DNA from: Pseudomonadota bacterium
GTDB lineage: Bacteria > Pseudomonadota > Gammaproteobacteria > Pseudomonadales > Azotimanducaceae
NCBI GenBank assembly: GCA_009936775.1
Contig: JAACDW010000128.1
Location: 1-32,138 of the forward strand
Direction: 5' to 3'
Length of the DNA stretch: 32,138 nt
In this document: positions 17,233-26,065 of the stretch, piece after piece
Layout: each line of letters begins with the position of its first letter
Position numbering within the stretch: position 1 is the first letter of the stretch
The notes under the pieces: model-generated
Seen by the model: only the letters and a program-made list of their open reading frames with translations
Told to the model about the DNA's origin: nothing
Database searches by the model: none
Program-made: the position numbers and the translations under genes

Positions 17233-18554
17233 TCATTTGCGAGCACCATGGCGGCGACGGCATGGGTGCGCTGGGCGAGAGCCGATATACGATTGTGCTG
17301 TTCGCCGCGAACGGCGCTTTTAATCTTATCGTTAAACACGCCGACCCATTTGTGCGGCAGCGCCTTGGCACCCAACACCAAGCCGATCAAAGAGCCCGCG
17401 CTGGCCGTCGTGCAGTCAGCGTCCCAGCCGCCAAGCACGGTAGTGACAATGGTTTGCTCAAAGTCGCCCTGACCATGCATAAGACCCATAACCACGAGTA
17501 AGGCATTGTTGATGGTGTGCACATCGGCGTAATGGCCGTAGTGCTCATTGATCTGGTGCCACGTTTGCTGCCAGTGCTCATATTCGTCACACCATTGCAG
17601 GGTATGTTGGATCGCTACCGCCAAACGGCAGTTTGCGGGAATTTCCGAAAGTCCTATTTCGATCAGTTTTTTGCCATCGCTCGTGGCATAGCTGGCCGCT
17701 AGCAGTGCGGCCAAAAACATGGCCCCATAAATGCCGTTTTTGCTGTGCGAGATGCAGGCATCGCGAAAAGCCAGTTCTGCGGCGAGCTCGGGCCGCCCCG
17801 GCGTTACATAGCCCCAAACGTCGGCGCGAATTTGCGCGCCGATCCATTCCCGGAACGGATTTTCCGTGCGCGCCGATGCAGGCGGCACAATGCCGTTTAT
17901 CAAGTTGCGATAAGCGATGCGTTCGGCGGTATAGAGTAGATTATAAGGCAGTCGGTCGAGCCATGTTAGGCCGACCTGCACAGGCGTGAAATCAATACCA
18001 TACTGTTCCAGCACGGCTAAGCCGATGATGGTGTAGTCCATGTCGTCGTCACGCGGCATGTGGGTGATCTTGCCGCGAGCGCAGTCCATGCCGCTGAAGG
18101 TGTAGTGGCTTGCATGGTTTGCTGGAAACCCCTTGCCTGCGGGAATGTAGTCGCTCAGGGGCAGCGCGCCATAGTGTTCAAGGTAGGCGGCAATGGTGTC
18201 TTTAGGCCACTTTTCTACCGGTTTGCCCAGCGCACAGCCCGCAGCCCTACCCAGCCAAGCATCGTAAATGCGGTCGTTCAGGTCGAGGTCTGCGGGCAGC
18301 TGCAATTTTCTGGGTCCGTCAGGTCGCGCCGCTCGAATGGCTGCAAGATCCTCCGGTTCGTCAAAGCTGAAACCAGCAGCCGGCTGCAGTGCGGCAAGCT
18401 CTTTCAGCAACTGGCGCAGGGCTGGTTCGTCGTCTTGAGCGATAGCGGTACGAATTCGCTCCGTTAGAGCGGCGTCAATCTCGCAGCCTTCCTGACGCCG
18501 CTGGTCTACCTCAAAGCCAATACTGGCGGCAGGCCGCTCCCAAGGTTTTAACAT
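17229..18554 (-). CDS. ADP-ribosylglycohydrolase-family protein, second copy
   Basis: A 441-residue ARH-fold protein without the C-terminal domain of the copy at 14369-16384. An N-terminal extension of about 90 residues precedes the core, which begins with RIYDAWLGRAAGCALGKPVE. The first metal cluster is RDDDMDY (168-174), with Asp in a triple run, and the second is GWDADCTTASAG (376-387), so the key Asp-x-Asp pair is kept although Thr is replaced by Ala between them. NGIYGAMFLAALLAA (about 273-287) is the conserved central helix. It probably hydrolyses a glycoside-like bond; ADP-ribose as substrate is not implied. It is the last gene of the minus-strand PhyH-sulfatase-SDR run, 31 bases after the SDR gene. 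Confidence 0.83.
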   Translation of the reverse strand: MLKPWERPAASIGFEVDQRRQEGCEIDAALTERIRTAIAQDDEPALRQLLKELAALQPAAGFSFDEPEDLAAIRAARPDGPRKLQLPADLDLNDRIYDAWLGRAAGCALGKPVEKWPKDTIAAYLEHYGALPLSDYIPAGKGFPANHASHYTFSGMDCARGKITHMPRDDDMDYTIIGLAVLEQYGIDFTPVQVGLTWLDRLPYNLLYTAERIAYRNLINGIVPPASARTENPFREWIGAQIRADVWGYVTPGRPELAAELAFRDACISHSKNGIYGAMFLAALLAASYATSDGKKLIEIGLSEIPANCRLAVAIQHTLQWCDEYEHWQQTWHQINEHYGHYADVHTINNALLVVMGLMHGQGDFEQTIVTTVLGGWDADCTTASAGSLIGLVLGAKALPHKWVGVFNDKIKSAVRGEQHNRISALAQRTHAVAAMVLAND

Positions 18555-18585
18555 CGGTGTGCTGCCTCTGAAGTCGCTCGACCAT

Positions 18586-19362
18586 TCATTGCCAGAACCG
18601 TTCCGACTTCAGCCAAGCACGAATTGGATATTGTTCGCCGGTTAGTGCGTCCGCGGCTGGCGAGGCCAGAAATACCGCCAGATCCGCTACATTTTCAGGG
18701 TCCGGCGTGAGTTCCAGTCGCGGCACCGGCTGACCGTCTGGGTCCGTTGCCGACGGAATAAGGCCGTAACCTTTGAGCTCCTCTGTGGCAATGAGGCCCG
18801 GCAGAATGCAGTTGACGTTGATATTGTGCTTGGCCCACATGTAGGCGAGGTTGTTGGCTAGGCTGATGACCCCAGCTTTTGCCGCCGAGTAGTGCAGTTG
18901 ATGGGGGTTGCCCTTGCTGCCAGCGGTAGATGAGATGTTAATGATCTTGCCGTGCTGCTGTTTGATCATCTGCCGACCCGCAGCCATGCAGGGTAAAAAC
19001 ACGCCGGTAAGGTTCTGGTCGACAATCAGTCGCCATTCGTCCAGCGGTGTATCCTCGGCAGCATAGCTGCGGCCCCAGCGTCCGGCATTGTTAACCATCA
19101 CGTCGACTGCACCGTAGGCCTCGACTGTTTTGGCGATCATTGCCCCAACTTGTTCTGCATCGGTGACATCTACCGGTATCGCTAAGGCGCTATAGCCGCG
19201 CTCGCGCAAGCTTGAAGCTTCTGCCTCTATTTTTTCCGCAGTGCGGCTGGCGACAACAACGTTGGCCCCAGCAGCTGCATAGGCAGACACCATGGCGCGG
19301 CCAAGGCCACCAGCACCGCCGGTGACGATTACCGTCTTGTCCGTGAGAGTGAAATTCGACAT
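18586..19362 (-). CDS. Short-chain dehydrogenase/reductase (SDR), paralogue of 7808-8563
   Basis: A 258-residue classical SDR with TGGAGGLG (14-21), NNAG (91-94), catalytic Ser144-145 and Tyr158/Lys162 in HYSAAKAG. It shares with the SDR at 7808-8563 the INVNCILPGL-type segment, the NVADLAVFLAS stretch and a GEQYPIRA tail instead of the usual DGG ending, so the two are a subfamily pair. An AAAAGGAACAGG element precedes the ATG. The gene lies between the sulfatase (133 bases upstream) and the second ARH-family gene (31 bases downstream), suggesting a redox step on the same compound. Confidence 0.9.
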   Translation of the reverse strand: MSNFTLTDKTVIVTGGAGGLGRAMVSAYAAAGANVVVASRTAEKIEAEASSLRERGYSALAIPVDVTDAEQVGAMIAKTVEAYGAVDVMVNNAGRWGRSYAAEDTPLDEWRLIVDQNLTGVFLPCMAAGRQMIKQQHGKIINISSTAGSKGNPHQLHYSAAKAGVISLANNLAYMWAKHNINVNCILPGLIATEELKGYGLIPSATDPDGQPVPRLELTPDPENVADLAVFLASPAADALTGEQYPIRAWLKSERFWQ

Positions 19363-19495
19363 CGCCTGTTCCTTTTAGATGGCTACTTTTTATTTCGGTC
19401 TTTTTGTTTCAGACGTTCTTTGTAGGTGTCTGTGTTCAGAGCTTTTATCCTTGGCTGTGATTTTGCCTAGAGCGGCGAAGCAGCAATGGGTTGTC
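19363..19495 (-). other. Gap between sulfatase and SDR genes
   Basis: The 133 bases are A/T-richer than neighbours on the coding strand, with two A-runs (around 19390-19415). I see no hairpin plus T-tract that would terminate sulfatase transcription, and no convincing promoter pair, though an internal promoter for the SDR gene would be possible here. Confidence 0.3.
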
Positions 19496-20941
19496 TTACC
19501 AAGCGCTGGTATCCAGTGTACCTAGCATCGGTGCGAGCACATCGTTAGTGAGCTCGCCTCGCAGTTTTGCGTATGCCGGATCATCGATTAGATTGTGCAG
19601 CTCATTCGGGTCTGCGCCGAGGTCATACTGCTCGATGGGTTGGCGGTTAGTCGCGTCAACGCAGAGCTTGTGTTGGTCAGTGCGTAGCATTATGAACGCC
19701 GCTGGCGGCAGACCCAGTTCCGCCAGCACCGCGCTGCGATGCGGATTCGTTTGTTCGCCCCGCAGTTGCGGCAGTACCGAACGGCCATCGCTGTCCTGCA
19801 GCGGCGCGGCGCCACAAATATCCACCAGCGTGGCCACCATATCGAGGTGACAGGTGAGGGCCGGGTTTATGCTCTTGATTTTGCTGTTTGCAGCGTCCCC
19901 GCTCGTGACAGATTTTTCATTCTCGGGAGGACAGAACAGACACGGGACAGTCACTGCTCCATCGTAGAACACCTTCTTCGCCAGCAGGCCGTGGTCGCCG
20001 AGCATTTCGCCATGGTCTGAACTAAATACGATCCATGTGTTGTCAAGCATCTTGAGCTGTTCTAGCTTGTTCACGATGCGGCCAACGCAGTCGTCGATGA
20101 GCGTCACCTTACTGTAGTAGTTAGACTTCATCACACGGTTCTGGGCCGCGCTCATGTTGTGCAGCTTATTCGGCGCATGTTCAAGCAGCAGCTGCACATG
20201 GGGCGATGACGGCCCGGATCGCGGCTCGTTCATCGACAGCGGTATGTCGTCTGAGTTGTACAGACTGCGATATTCGCTGGGGGCATCCCATGGGTCGTGG
20301 GGGCAGCCAAAATTCACCTGCAAATAAAAGGGCTGCTGGGCCGGGCAGTCGTCGAGCCATTGTTGGGCTAGTTCGGCAATGTACCGATCGAGATGGTCCT
20401 CTGCCGGCAGTTGGGTTGGCGGCAGCTCCCAAGGAAAGGGCCGCTCACCGTTAAGGTACATTTCAAAATACTGCCGATGAGTGTCGAGTAAACCCTTGGC
20501 TGCAAGATGGTCGGTATAGCTGGAATCGGTGTTCAGGGATTCCGACGGCCCTGTTACCTCTCGCGCATCGACAAAGCCCCAGTCTTGCATTTCCTCCACA
20601 TGGCTGCTGGCATGTCCGTCACCGTGCTGCCAAAGGTGGGTCTTGCCCACCACACCGGTGCGATAACCGGCATCACGAATGTTGCGCACATGGCTTTGGC
20701 CATGGCGCAGCTCAGGATCGGCAAAGGCCCATACCCCGTGCTCGTGCACTTGGTAGCCTGTCATCATGCTAGCCCGCGCAGGCATACAAACTGGCGAACT
20801 GGTGGTGCATTGGCTAAACACCGTGCCTTGTTTTGCTAAACGATCCAGATTCGGTGTAATCGCCACCGGATCACCCGCATAGCCCATAGTGTCAGGTCGC
20901 TGCTGATCGGAAAAAATAAAAACGATATTTGGCTTTGGCAT
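19496..20941 (-). CDS. Type I sulfatase (formylglycine-dependent), no signal peptide
   Basis: A 481-residue alkaline-phosphatase-superfamily sulfatase. The N-terminal metal motif is FSDQQRPDTMG (10-20). The sulfatase signature CMPARASMMTG (52-62) contains C-x-P-x-R, so Cys52 should be converted to formylglycine. GKTHLW (Lys100, His102), GCPHDPWDAP (about 212-221) and SSDHGEMLGDHG (307-318) supply the remaining active-site and metal residues. It would hydrolyse sulfate esters. The protein begins directly with the catalytic core, so it appears cytoplasmic; most polysaccharide sulfatases are exported. No formylglycine-generating enzyme gene is in the window. GAGAG lies five bases before the ATG. 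It sits 96 bases after the PhyH gene on the same strand. Confidence 0.93.
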   Translation of the reverse strand: MPKPNIVFIFSDQQRPDTMGYAGDPVAITPNLDRLAKQGTVFSQCTTSSPVCMPARASMMTGYQVHEHGVWAFADPELRHGQSHVRNIRDAGYRTGVVGKTHLWQHGDGHASSHVEEMQDWGFVDAREVTGPSESLNTDSSYTDHLAAKGLLDTHRQYFEMYLNGERPFPWELPPTQLPAEDHLDRYIAELAQQWLDDCPAQQPFYLQVNFGCPHDPWDAPSEYRSLYNSDDIPLSMNEPRSGPSSPHVQLLLEHAPNKLHNMSAAQNRVMKSNYYSKVTLIDDCVGRIVNKLEQLKMLDNTWIVFSSDHGEMLGDHGLLAKKVFYDGAVTVPCLFCPPENEKSVTSGDAANSKIKSINPALTCHLDMVATLVDICGAAPLQDSDGRSVLPQLRGEQTNPHRSAVLAELGLPPAAFIMLRTDQHKLCVDATNRQPIEQYDLGADPNELHNLIDDPAYAKLRGELTNDVLAPMLGTLDTSAW

Positions 20942-21037
20942 TACTCTCTCGAACTCTCCGTCCCTGTCTCATATGCTGCTTTACGACAGGCAAAACTATA
21001 CCTAGCCGTTTCTATTTCAGCTGCTTTACCTGCAGGG

Positions 21038-21643
21038 TTAGGCGGTCTCACCAGTATAGAAACAGTTGAAGCCACGGCGCGGGGAGCCATCGAAGTTTGG
21101 CCCAGACCAGTGCACGGTGGTGGCGCGGAACAACAGCATATCGCCAGCTTTCATGACCGCCGCCCCCTTGTCTGGATGGTTGCTTAAATCGTTGGATCGA
21201 TCGGGGCGCACATAGGCAAACTCCTGTTGGCGCAGGTGCGAGCCTCGAAGAAAATGAATACAACCATTGGTATCGTCGCAGTCGTCGAGGGCGACCCAGA
21301 TAACACCGCCCGTGTGCGCGTCGAAATGTGGGTTGACGATTTCGGCTGTGTTGTTTTTGGTGAAGAAACTGGAAGTGACAGGCACCGGTTTTGTTGCCAT
21401 CAGCTGCTGCAGCAATGCCACCTGTGGGCCGTCGTGCAAGAGTTCTGCAAAAAAAGAGTCAACCTTCTCTAACCCCTTAGTGACATTCGTATAGTTCCCA
21501 GAGATACGGTCGCGCTGCGCGAGCGTTTGCTCACCGCGTTGGCGCATTTCCTCGACCATGTCGGCAGCAAAAAAACCCTGCGCGATGACGAAACCATCTG
21601 CGGCAAAAGATGTCTGCATGTTTTTCAGCTCGGCAGCTAGCAT
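21038..21643 (-). CDS. Phytanoyl-CoA dioxygenase (PhyH) family protein
   Basis: A 201-residue Fe(II)/2-oxoglutarate dioxygenase. The metal motif HFD (His106, Asp108) lies in NPHFDAHTGG, the distal His178 in TTVHWSG, and Arg189-190 in SPRRGFNCFY probably holds 2-oxoglutarate. The central GCIHFLRGSHL is the usual PhyH strand. These enzymes hydroxylate or halogenate small molecules; phytanoyl-CoA is not implied. I place the start at 21643 because TGAGGA and GAGGAG lie 6-17 bases upstream; an upstream ATG at 21727 adds a basic, unrelated leader. It begins the minus-strand PhyH-sulfatase-SDR-ARH run and diverges from the GH32 operon. Confidence 0.87.
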   Translation of the reverse strand: MLAAELKNMQTSFAADGFVIAQGFFAADMVEEMRQRGEQTLAQRDRISGNYTNVTKGLEKVDSFFAELLHDGPQVALLQQLMATKPVPVTSSFFTKNNTAEIVNPHFDAHTGGVIWVALDDCDDTNGCIHFLRGSHLRQQEFAYVRPDRSNDLSNHPDKGAAVMKAGDMLLFRATTVHWSGPNFDGSPRRGFNCFYTGETA

Positions 21644-21902
21644 CCGTGTCCTCACTCCTCCTAACCATGAAAAACTGTAAACCTGTCGCGTTTTTTTGTG
21701 TAGACGGCAGCGTATTCTTTCACCCAAATTTGCTTGGATTGCAGAGCTTTTCCTGCCTTGGGATCAAGCCAGCGTTGCAGAGACAGCTATCACTGGCAAA
21801 TGCCGGAGGCTATGCTAGAAGGCCATCGCAATAGCGCACGCGGCTGGTATGTGCTGTTCCTGCAGCGCCCCTGGCCAGTGCTGGCTTAGTCAGGAGAATG
21901 GT
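21644..21902. promoter_or_regulatory. Divergent intergenic region between PhyH and GH32 operons
   Basis: This 259-base region should contain both outward promoters. I found no strong -35/-10 pair on either strand. Just upstream of the GH32 start lies the near-palindrome GCCAGTGCTGGC (21874-21885), overlapping CTGGCCAG (21871-21878), which could be an operator. A run of seven T (21691-21697) lies mid-region. AGGAG at 21892-21896 is six bases before a TTG at 21903 and sets that start. Confidence 0.35.
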
Positions 21903-23255
21903 TTGTCCCAGTTGTACGCCGAGCTGCATCGCCCCCAATTTCATTTTAGCGCGAAAAAAAATTGGCTAAATGATCCAAATGGTTTGGTGTATGTCGACGG
22001 CGTTTGGCACCTGTTTTTTCAGCACAATCCGCTGGCGACAGTTTGGGGCAATATGACATGGGGTCATGCCGTGAGCCATGACCTGATGCATTGGCGGCAG
22101 CTGGAGCATGCCCTGTACCCGGATAAAATGGGCACCATGTTCTCCGGTTCTGCGGTAGTGGATCATCACAACAGTGCAGGATTTGGCTCAGGTGCACTGC
22201 TCGCCTTTTATACCGCAGCGGGTTCTGGTGCCAGCCCGGCACAGCCCTTTACCCAGTGTCTGGCCTACAGTCTCGATGCGGGTGAGAGCTGGACCAAGTA
22301 TGCGGCCAATCCAGTGGTGGATTGGCTCGAAGACGATAACCGTGACCCCAAGGTGATCTGGCATGCACCGAGTGAACGCTGGGTGATGGCACTGTATTTG
22401 ACTGCAGATCGTTATGCCTTGCTGGTGTCCGAGGATGCGCGGCATTGGCATACCACCCAAGAAATTGTGTTGACCGGTGATACTGAGTGTCCGGACTTTT
22501 TCCCGTTGCACGATGCCTCTGGGGTTGAGCGTTGGGTGTTTTGGGGCGCAAGCGGACGCTACTTGATCGGCAGTTTTGATGGTTCCACTTTTACTCCGGA
22601 GACAGAACAGCAACGCTGTGAGCAAGGTGCCAATGGCTACGCAGCGCAAACTTGGAGTAACGCACCAGACGGTCGCTTGGTGCAGGTTTCGTGGATGGCT
22701 GGCGGGCTGTACCCGGAGATGCCCTTTAATCAGCAAATGTCCATACCCGTAGAGCTCAAGCTGCTGGGCGCGGGCAGCGAGGCTCGGTTGGCCAGGCAGC
22801 CCGTGGCAGAACTGGCGGCCCTTTACCGGCGCAGAGTCACCGCCGCAGGTGTTGCCCTGAATCCGGGTCAGCCCTATCTGGTGGATACTCAGGCAAAGCT
22901 GTTTGATTGCACCCTCACGCTCAGCAAAGATACCGCCAAGGCCCTGTATATTGTGGTGCGCGGGCAAACCCTGACCCTAGATTGGCACCGGGGGCTGCTC
23001 ATATTTGCCGGTGGCCGGCCGCACAAGCTCAATGCCACCGTCGCTGATATCGCGCTGCCCAAGTCGAATAAACTGGTGCTACGGCTGCTAGTCGACCTGA
23101 CCTCTTGCGAAATTTTCATTAATGACGGCGAACTGTCAGCGTCGTTTTGCTATTTGCCTGACGCCTACGAGCATCCCTTGGCGCTGTACAGCAGCGGCGC
23201 TGTGCAGTCCCTAGAGTATCTGCAATTGCATGAGTTGAACTCGAGTTGGCAGTAA
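21903..23255 (+). CDS. Glycoside hydrolase family 32 protein (beta-fructosidase type)
   Basis: A 450-residue GH32 enzyme from the TTG start. WLNDPNG contains the nucleophile Asp24, NRDPKV has the transition-state-stabilising Asp148, and ECPDFF has the acid/base Glu195. The five-bladed propeller spans about residues 1-300 and a shorter C-terminal beta-sandwich follows. It should hydrolyse beta-fructosides such as sucrose, fructo-oligosaccharides or levan; exact specificity is not visible. There is no signal peptide, so it acts in the cytoplasm on imported sugars. The TTG is chosen for its AGGAG at six-base spacing; an in-frame ATG at 21849 adds a cysteine-rich leader with no family match. It heads a five-gene plus-strand operon with a phosphoesterase and an exporter. 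Confidence 0.9.
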   Translation: MSQLYAELHRPQFHFSAKKNWLNDPNGLVYVDGVWHLFFQHNPLATVWGNMTWGHAVSHDLMHWRQLEHALYPDKMGTMFSGSAVVDHHNSAGFGSGALLAFYTAAGSGASPAQPFTQCLAYSLDAGESWTKYAANPVVDWLEDDNRDPKVIWHAPSERWVMALYLTADRYALLVSEDARHWHTTQEIVLTGDTECPDFFPLHDASGVERWVFWGASGRYLIGSFDGSTFTPETEQQRCEQGANGYAAQTWSNAPDGRLVQVSWMAGGLYPEMPFNQQMSIPVELKLLGAGSEARLARQPVAELAALYRRRVTAAGVALNPGQPYLVDTQAKLFDCTLTLSKDTAKALYIVVRGQTLTLDWHRGLLIFAGGRPHKLNATVADIALPKSNKLVLRLLVDLTSCEIFINDGELSASFCYLPDAYEHPLALYSSGAVQSLEYLQLHELNSSWQ

Positions 23256-23317
23256 AAATGGGGGAGGATTTGCCTGCTGCGGTTTCAATAGGTAGTGGCT
23301 GACCATAAGCTACTTCG

Positions 23318-24070
23318 ATGAAAATACTTGTTATCAGCGACATTCACGGCAATGCCGAAGCCCTGCGCTCGGTCATGCATGCCGAAGCCGATGCTGATGC
23401 GTCTATTTTTCTTGGCGACGCACTGCTTTCTGGTCCCCAAGCCAATGAAACTATGGAACTGCTGGAGCAGCTTGATCCGGCAGTCGCAGTACGCGGCAAT
23501 CACGATGACGAGTTGCTCAATCCCAGCCTGTTCCAAGGCTGGCCGCCCGAATGGGTGGCTTTAAATGAATGGATACTCGAACACCTCGACCCAGCAGCCG
23601 TTACCCAGGCAGCTAAATTTTCCGAGCCGGGCCGTTATCAAATAGGCGAGTTAGATGCTTGTTTGCATCATGGCGATCTGGGCAGCCGCGAACTGGCGGC
23701 AGTTCCCGGTGCCGACGAGCGTGTGTTTGAACTGCTGCGCGGTGGTAACGATGCGCCGCTGGTACTCTTTGGCCATACCCATGTGCAGTTCAGCCATCAC
23801 GTAGGGGGCACTCGGTTTATCAACCCGGGTAGTGTTGGGCAGTCGCGCTGCGGGGTAATGCATGCCTGCTATGGTGTGTTTCAAGACGGCGCATATCAGC
23901 CGCGACAGGTGACCTATGACCCGGCGCCGTGGTTGGCGGCACTAAACCGCATCGACGCACTCGAGGCATTCCCTGATTTTAAGCAGTGGCTAACAGACGG
24001 CCTGCTCAGCGGCTACGGTATTGGACGACGCGAACCGTGGACGCGCTTTGCTGCCCAAGGATATCACTAG
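23318..24070 (+). CDS. Calcineurin-like metallophosphoesterase (YfcE/MJ0936 type)
   Basis: A 250-residue binuclear metallophosphoesterase. Motifs are SDIHGN with Asp8 and His10, GD with Asp34 (FLGDALLSG), GNHDDE with Asn61 and His62, and the last GHTHVQ with His153 and His155. The order D-x-H, GD, GNHD/E, GHxH is complete. It should cleave a phosphate mono- or diester in the cytoplasm; the substrate is unknown. An in-frame TAA lies 12 bases before the ATG, so this is the earliest possible start. The next gene begins three bases after the stop and in the same frame, suggesting tight coupling to the exporter. Confidence 0.9.
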   Translation: MKILVISDIHGNAEALRSVMHAEADADASIFLGDALLSGPQANETMELLEQLDPAVAVRGNHDDELLNPSLFQGWPPEWVALNEWILEHLDPAAVTQAAKFSEPGRYQIGELDACLHHGDLGSRELAAVPGADERVFELLRGGNDAPLVLFGHTHVQFSHHVGGTRFINPGSVGQSRCGVMHACYGVFQDGAYQPRQVTYDPAPWLAALNRIDALEAFPDFKQWLTDGLLSGYGIGRREPWTRFAAQGYH

Positions 24071-24073
24071 CTT

Positions 24074-26065
24074 ATGGCGGAAATAACGCCGGACAGTGAT
24101 AGGCATGCAGTGCCTCAGTCCTCTGGTTACACAAAGGATCCGCAGGCGGAAAACGCCACTACCCTAAGAGAAACGTTGGCATTGGCCTGGCGTTGCTGGC
24201 CCTACTACCGTCCCCAAGCTAAGCATCTGGCAACCTTTGTGCTGGTCAACAGCATACTCGGTGCGATGGTGTTGGGTGTGGCGGTGCTCGGTGCCGACCT
24301 TGTCGAAAATAAAGTTTTGCTTGGTGAAAAGCTTGAGCCTTTGCAGGCTTCATTGTTGGTATTAGGCGATGAGTTTGTCAGCGGCGCGGAGGCCGATGAA
24401 GCCCCCTTGAGCACCGCCCAGCGTGTCCAGCTCCGCCAGCGAATCATTTATGCCGGCGCTGTGCTGGCCTTGTTGTTGCTGTCGATCAGTGTCGTGGTCT
24501 GGTACTACCAGACATGGATATTTCAGCGTGTGAACCAACAGCTAAGAGTCGAGATGCTCGCCAGAGTCGAGCATCTGTCGCTGCGCTATCACAGCGGTTC
24601 AAGAACCGGTGACGCCATTTATCGCGTCTATCAGGACAGCGCCACCATCGTCAACGTACTGCTTTATATGATTCTTTCGCCTCTGCGGGTTTTGGCTTGG
24701 GCCGGTTTTGGTTTGGCGGTACTGCTGCTGTTCGCGCCGCTCCTTGGCCTGCTCATAGTAGCGGCAGCGGTGCCCACAGCGCTGCTGATGCGTCACTACA
24801 TTCCGAAGGTGCGTGTGGCAGCCACCCTATCTCGAGAAAGAAATAGCGACCTCACCTCGCGAATTCAGGAAACCCTTGCTGCCATCCGCGTGGTTAAAGC
24901 CAGTGGTGCAGAGCAGCGTTTGATGGAGCGATTTGACGAAGACTCTCAAGGCGCCCTCGACGCGGCATTTGAGATGCGCAAGAACATGGCGTTTCTTACC
25001 GTGGGTGTGGCCGTTGTCGGACTTACTTGTGTCTTTATCGCAGACTACTTTATGGCCACTTGGGCAATGCGTGAGGTGCCCACCTACTTTGGCGGCAGCA
25101 TTGCCCTCGTGGGTTTCGCTGTGTGGAATCTTGGCGCTTTTAAGGCCGCTACCAGCCGCGCTGAAGATGCTTCCCAGCAGGTCTGGGAGCTTGCCTTTTA
25201 TTGGTGCACGGTACAGGACCTTGTGGCCGGACTGCGTAGGGCATTCTTTCTCTTGGACTTAGAGCCCGAGGTCGTCGATGTTGCGAACCCGCAGGCGTTT
25301 CCAGCTGCGCTGCAAAGTGTCCGGCTGGACAACATTCATTTTGCCTATGAAGCCGCGCGGCCTGTTCTACAGGGCGCGTCGTTAAGCGCCAACGCAAGTA
25401 CTGTAACTGCCATCGTCGGCTCGACGGGTTCTGGTAAATCTACGCTCATGTCTTTGTTACTGCGCCTTTACAACCCAGACAGCGGCGGCGTTTTTGTCAA
25501 CGATCTGGCGCTTAGTCAGATTTCGACGCATGCGGTGCGGGCCAATGTCGCCATTGCCCTGCAGCAGAATGTTCTGTTCGCCATGAGCGTTGCGGACAAC
25601 ATTCGCTACGGCATGGCCGACGTAGATGAGGCACAGGTTATTGCTGCTGCCAAGGTCGCCTGTGCTGACGAATTCATACAGGCTATGCCTCAGGGTTACG
25701 CTACGGAGTTGGGAGAGCGCGGCGGCAAGCTGTCCACAGGCCAGCGTCAGCGTATTTCTATCGCCCGTGCCATATTGCGCGACACGCCTATTCTGATCCT
25801 CGATGAACCAACGGCGGCGCTGGATGCCGAAACCGAGCGTCAAGTAATGAAGAACCTTGCGGCTTGGGGTCAGTCCCGAGTGATCTTTATCATTACGCAC
25901 CGGCTCTCCACCGTGCGCAACGCCGATCAAATCGCCTTTCTCGAAGACGGCGTCGTGAAGGAGCTTGGCAGCCACACAGAACTGCTTGCGCAAGACGGTG
26001 CTTATGCAGGCTTTGTTGCCGCGGAACAGGGCGATCTGCAAACAGCGGCACAAAACCGTGACTAA
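24074..26065 (+). CDS. ABC exporter subunit A (fused TMD-NBD)
   Basis: A 663-residue fused exporter half. The elbow RCWPYYRPQ (40-48) is followed by six membrane helices; the ICL1 motif RTGDAIYRVYQDSA is at 177-190. The ATPase has Walker A GSTGSGKST (449-457), signature LSTGQRQR (553-560), Walker B ILILDEPTAALD (573-584) with catalytic Glu, and switch THRLS (His609). It is the paralogue of the 843-residue subunit at 11629-14160 but lacks the four-helix insert. It overlaps the next subunit by eight bases and presumably forms a heterodimer with it. Both ATP sites look catalytically complete, unlike many heterodimeric exporters with one degenerate site. Confidence 0.92.
   Translation: MAEITPDSDRHAVPQSSGYTKDPQAENATTLRETLALAWRCWPYYRPQAKHLATFVLVNSILGAMVLGVAVLGADLVENKVLLGEKLEPLQASLLVLGDEFVSGAEADEAPLSTAQRVQLRQRIIYAGAVLALLLLSISVVVWYYQTWIFQRVNQQLRVEMLARVEHLSLRYHSGSRTGDAIYRVYQDSATIVNVLLYMILSPLRVLAWAGFGLAVLLLFAPLLGLLIVAAAVPTALLMRHYIPKVRVAATLSRERNSDLTSRIQETLAAIRVVKASGAEQRLMERFDEDSQGALDAAFEMRKNMAFLTVGVAVVGLTCVFIADYFMATWAMREVPTYFGGSIALVGFAVWNLGAFKAATSRAEDASQQVWELAFYWCTVQDLVAGLRRAFFLLDLEPEVVDVANPQAFPAALQSVRLDNIHFAYEAARPVLQGASLSANASTVTAIVGSTGSGKSTLMSLLLRLYNPDSGGVFVNDLALSQISTHAVRANVAIALQQNVLFAMSVADNIRYGMADVDEAQVIAAAKVACADEFIQAMPQGYATELGERGGKLSTGQRQRISIARAILRDTPILILDEPTAALDAETERQVMKNLAAWGQSRVIFIITHRLSTVRNADQIAFLEDGVVKELGSHTELLAQDGAYAGFVAAEQGDLQTAAQNRD

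Noticed and set aside
21800-21889. Short 29-codon open frame just before the GH32 gene, possible leader peptide
   Set aside because: It has no ribosome binding site, no recognisable sequence and no attenuator-like alternative hairpins; open frame length is unremarkable.
22188-22967. 259-residue antisense open frame
   Set aside because: It is a shadow of the GH32 gene, whose catalytic motifs cover this region; no recognisable protein features.
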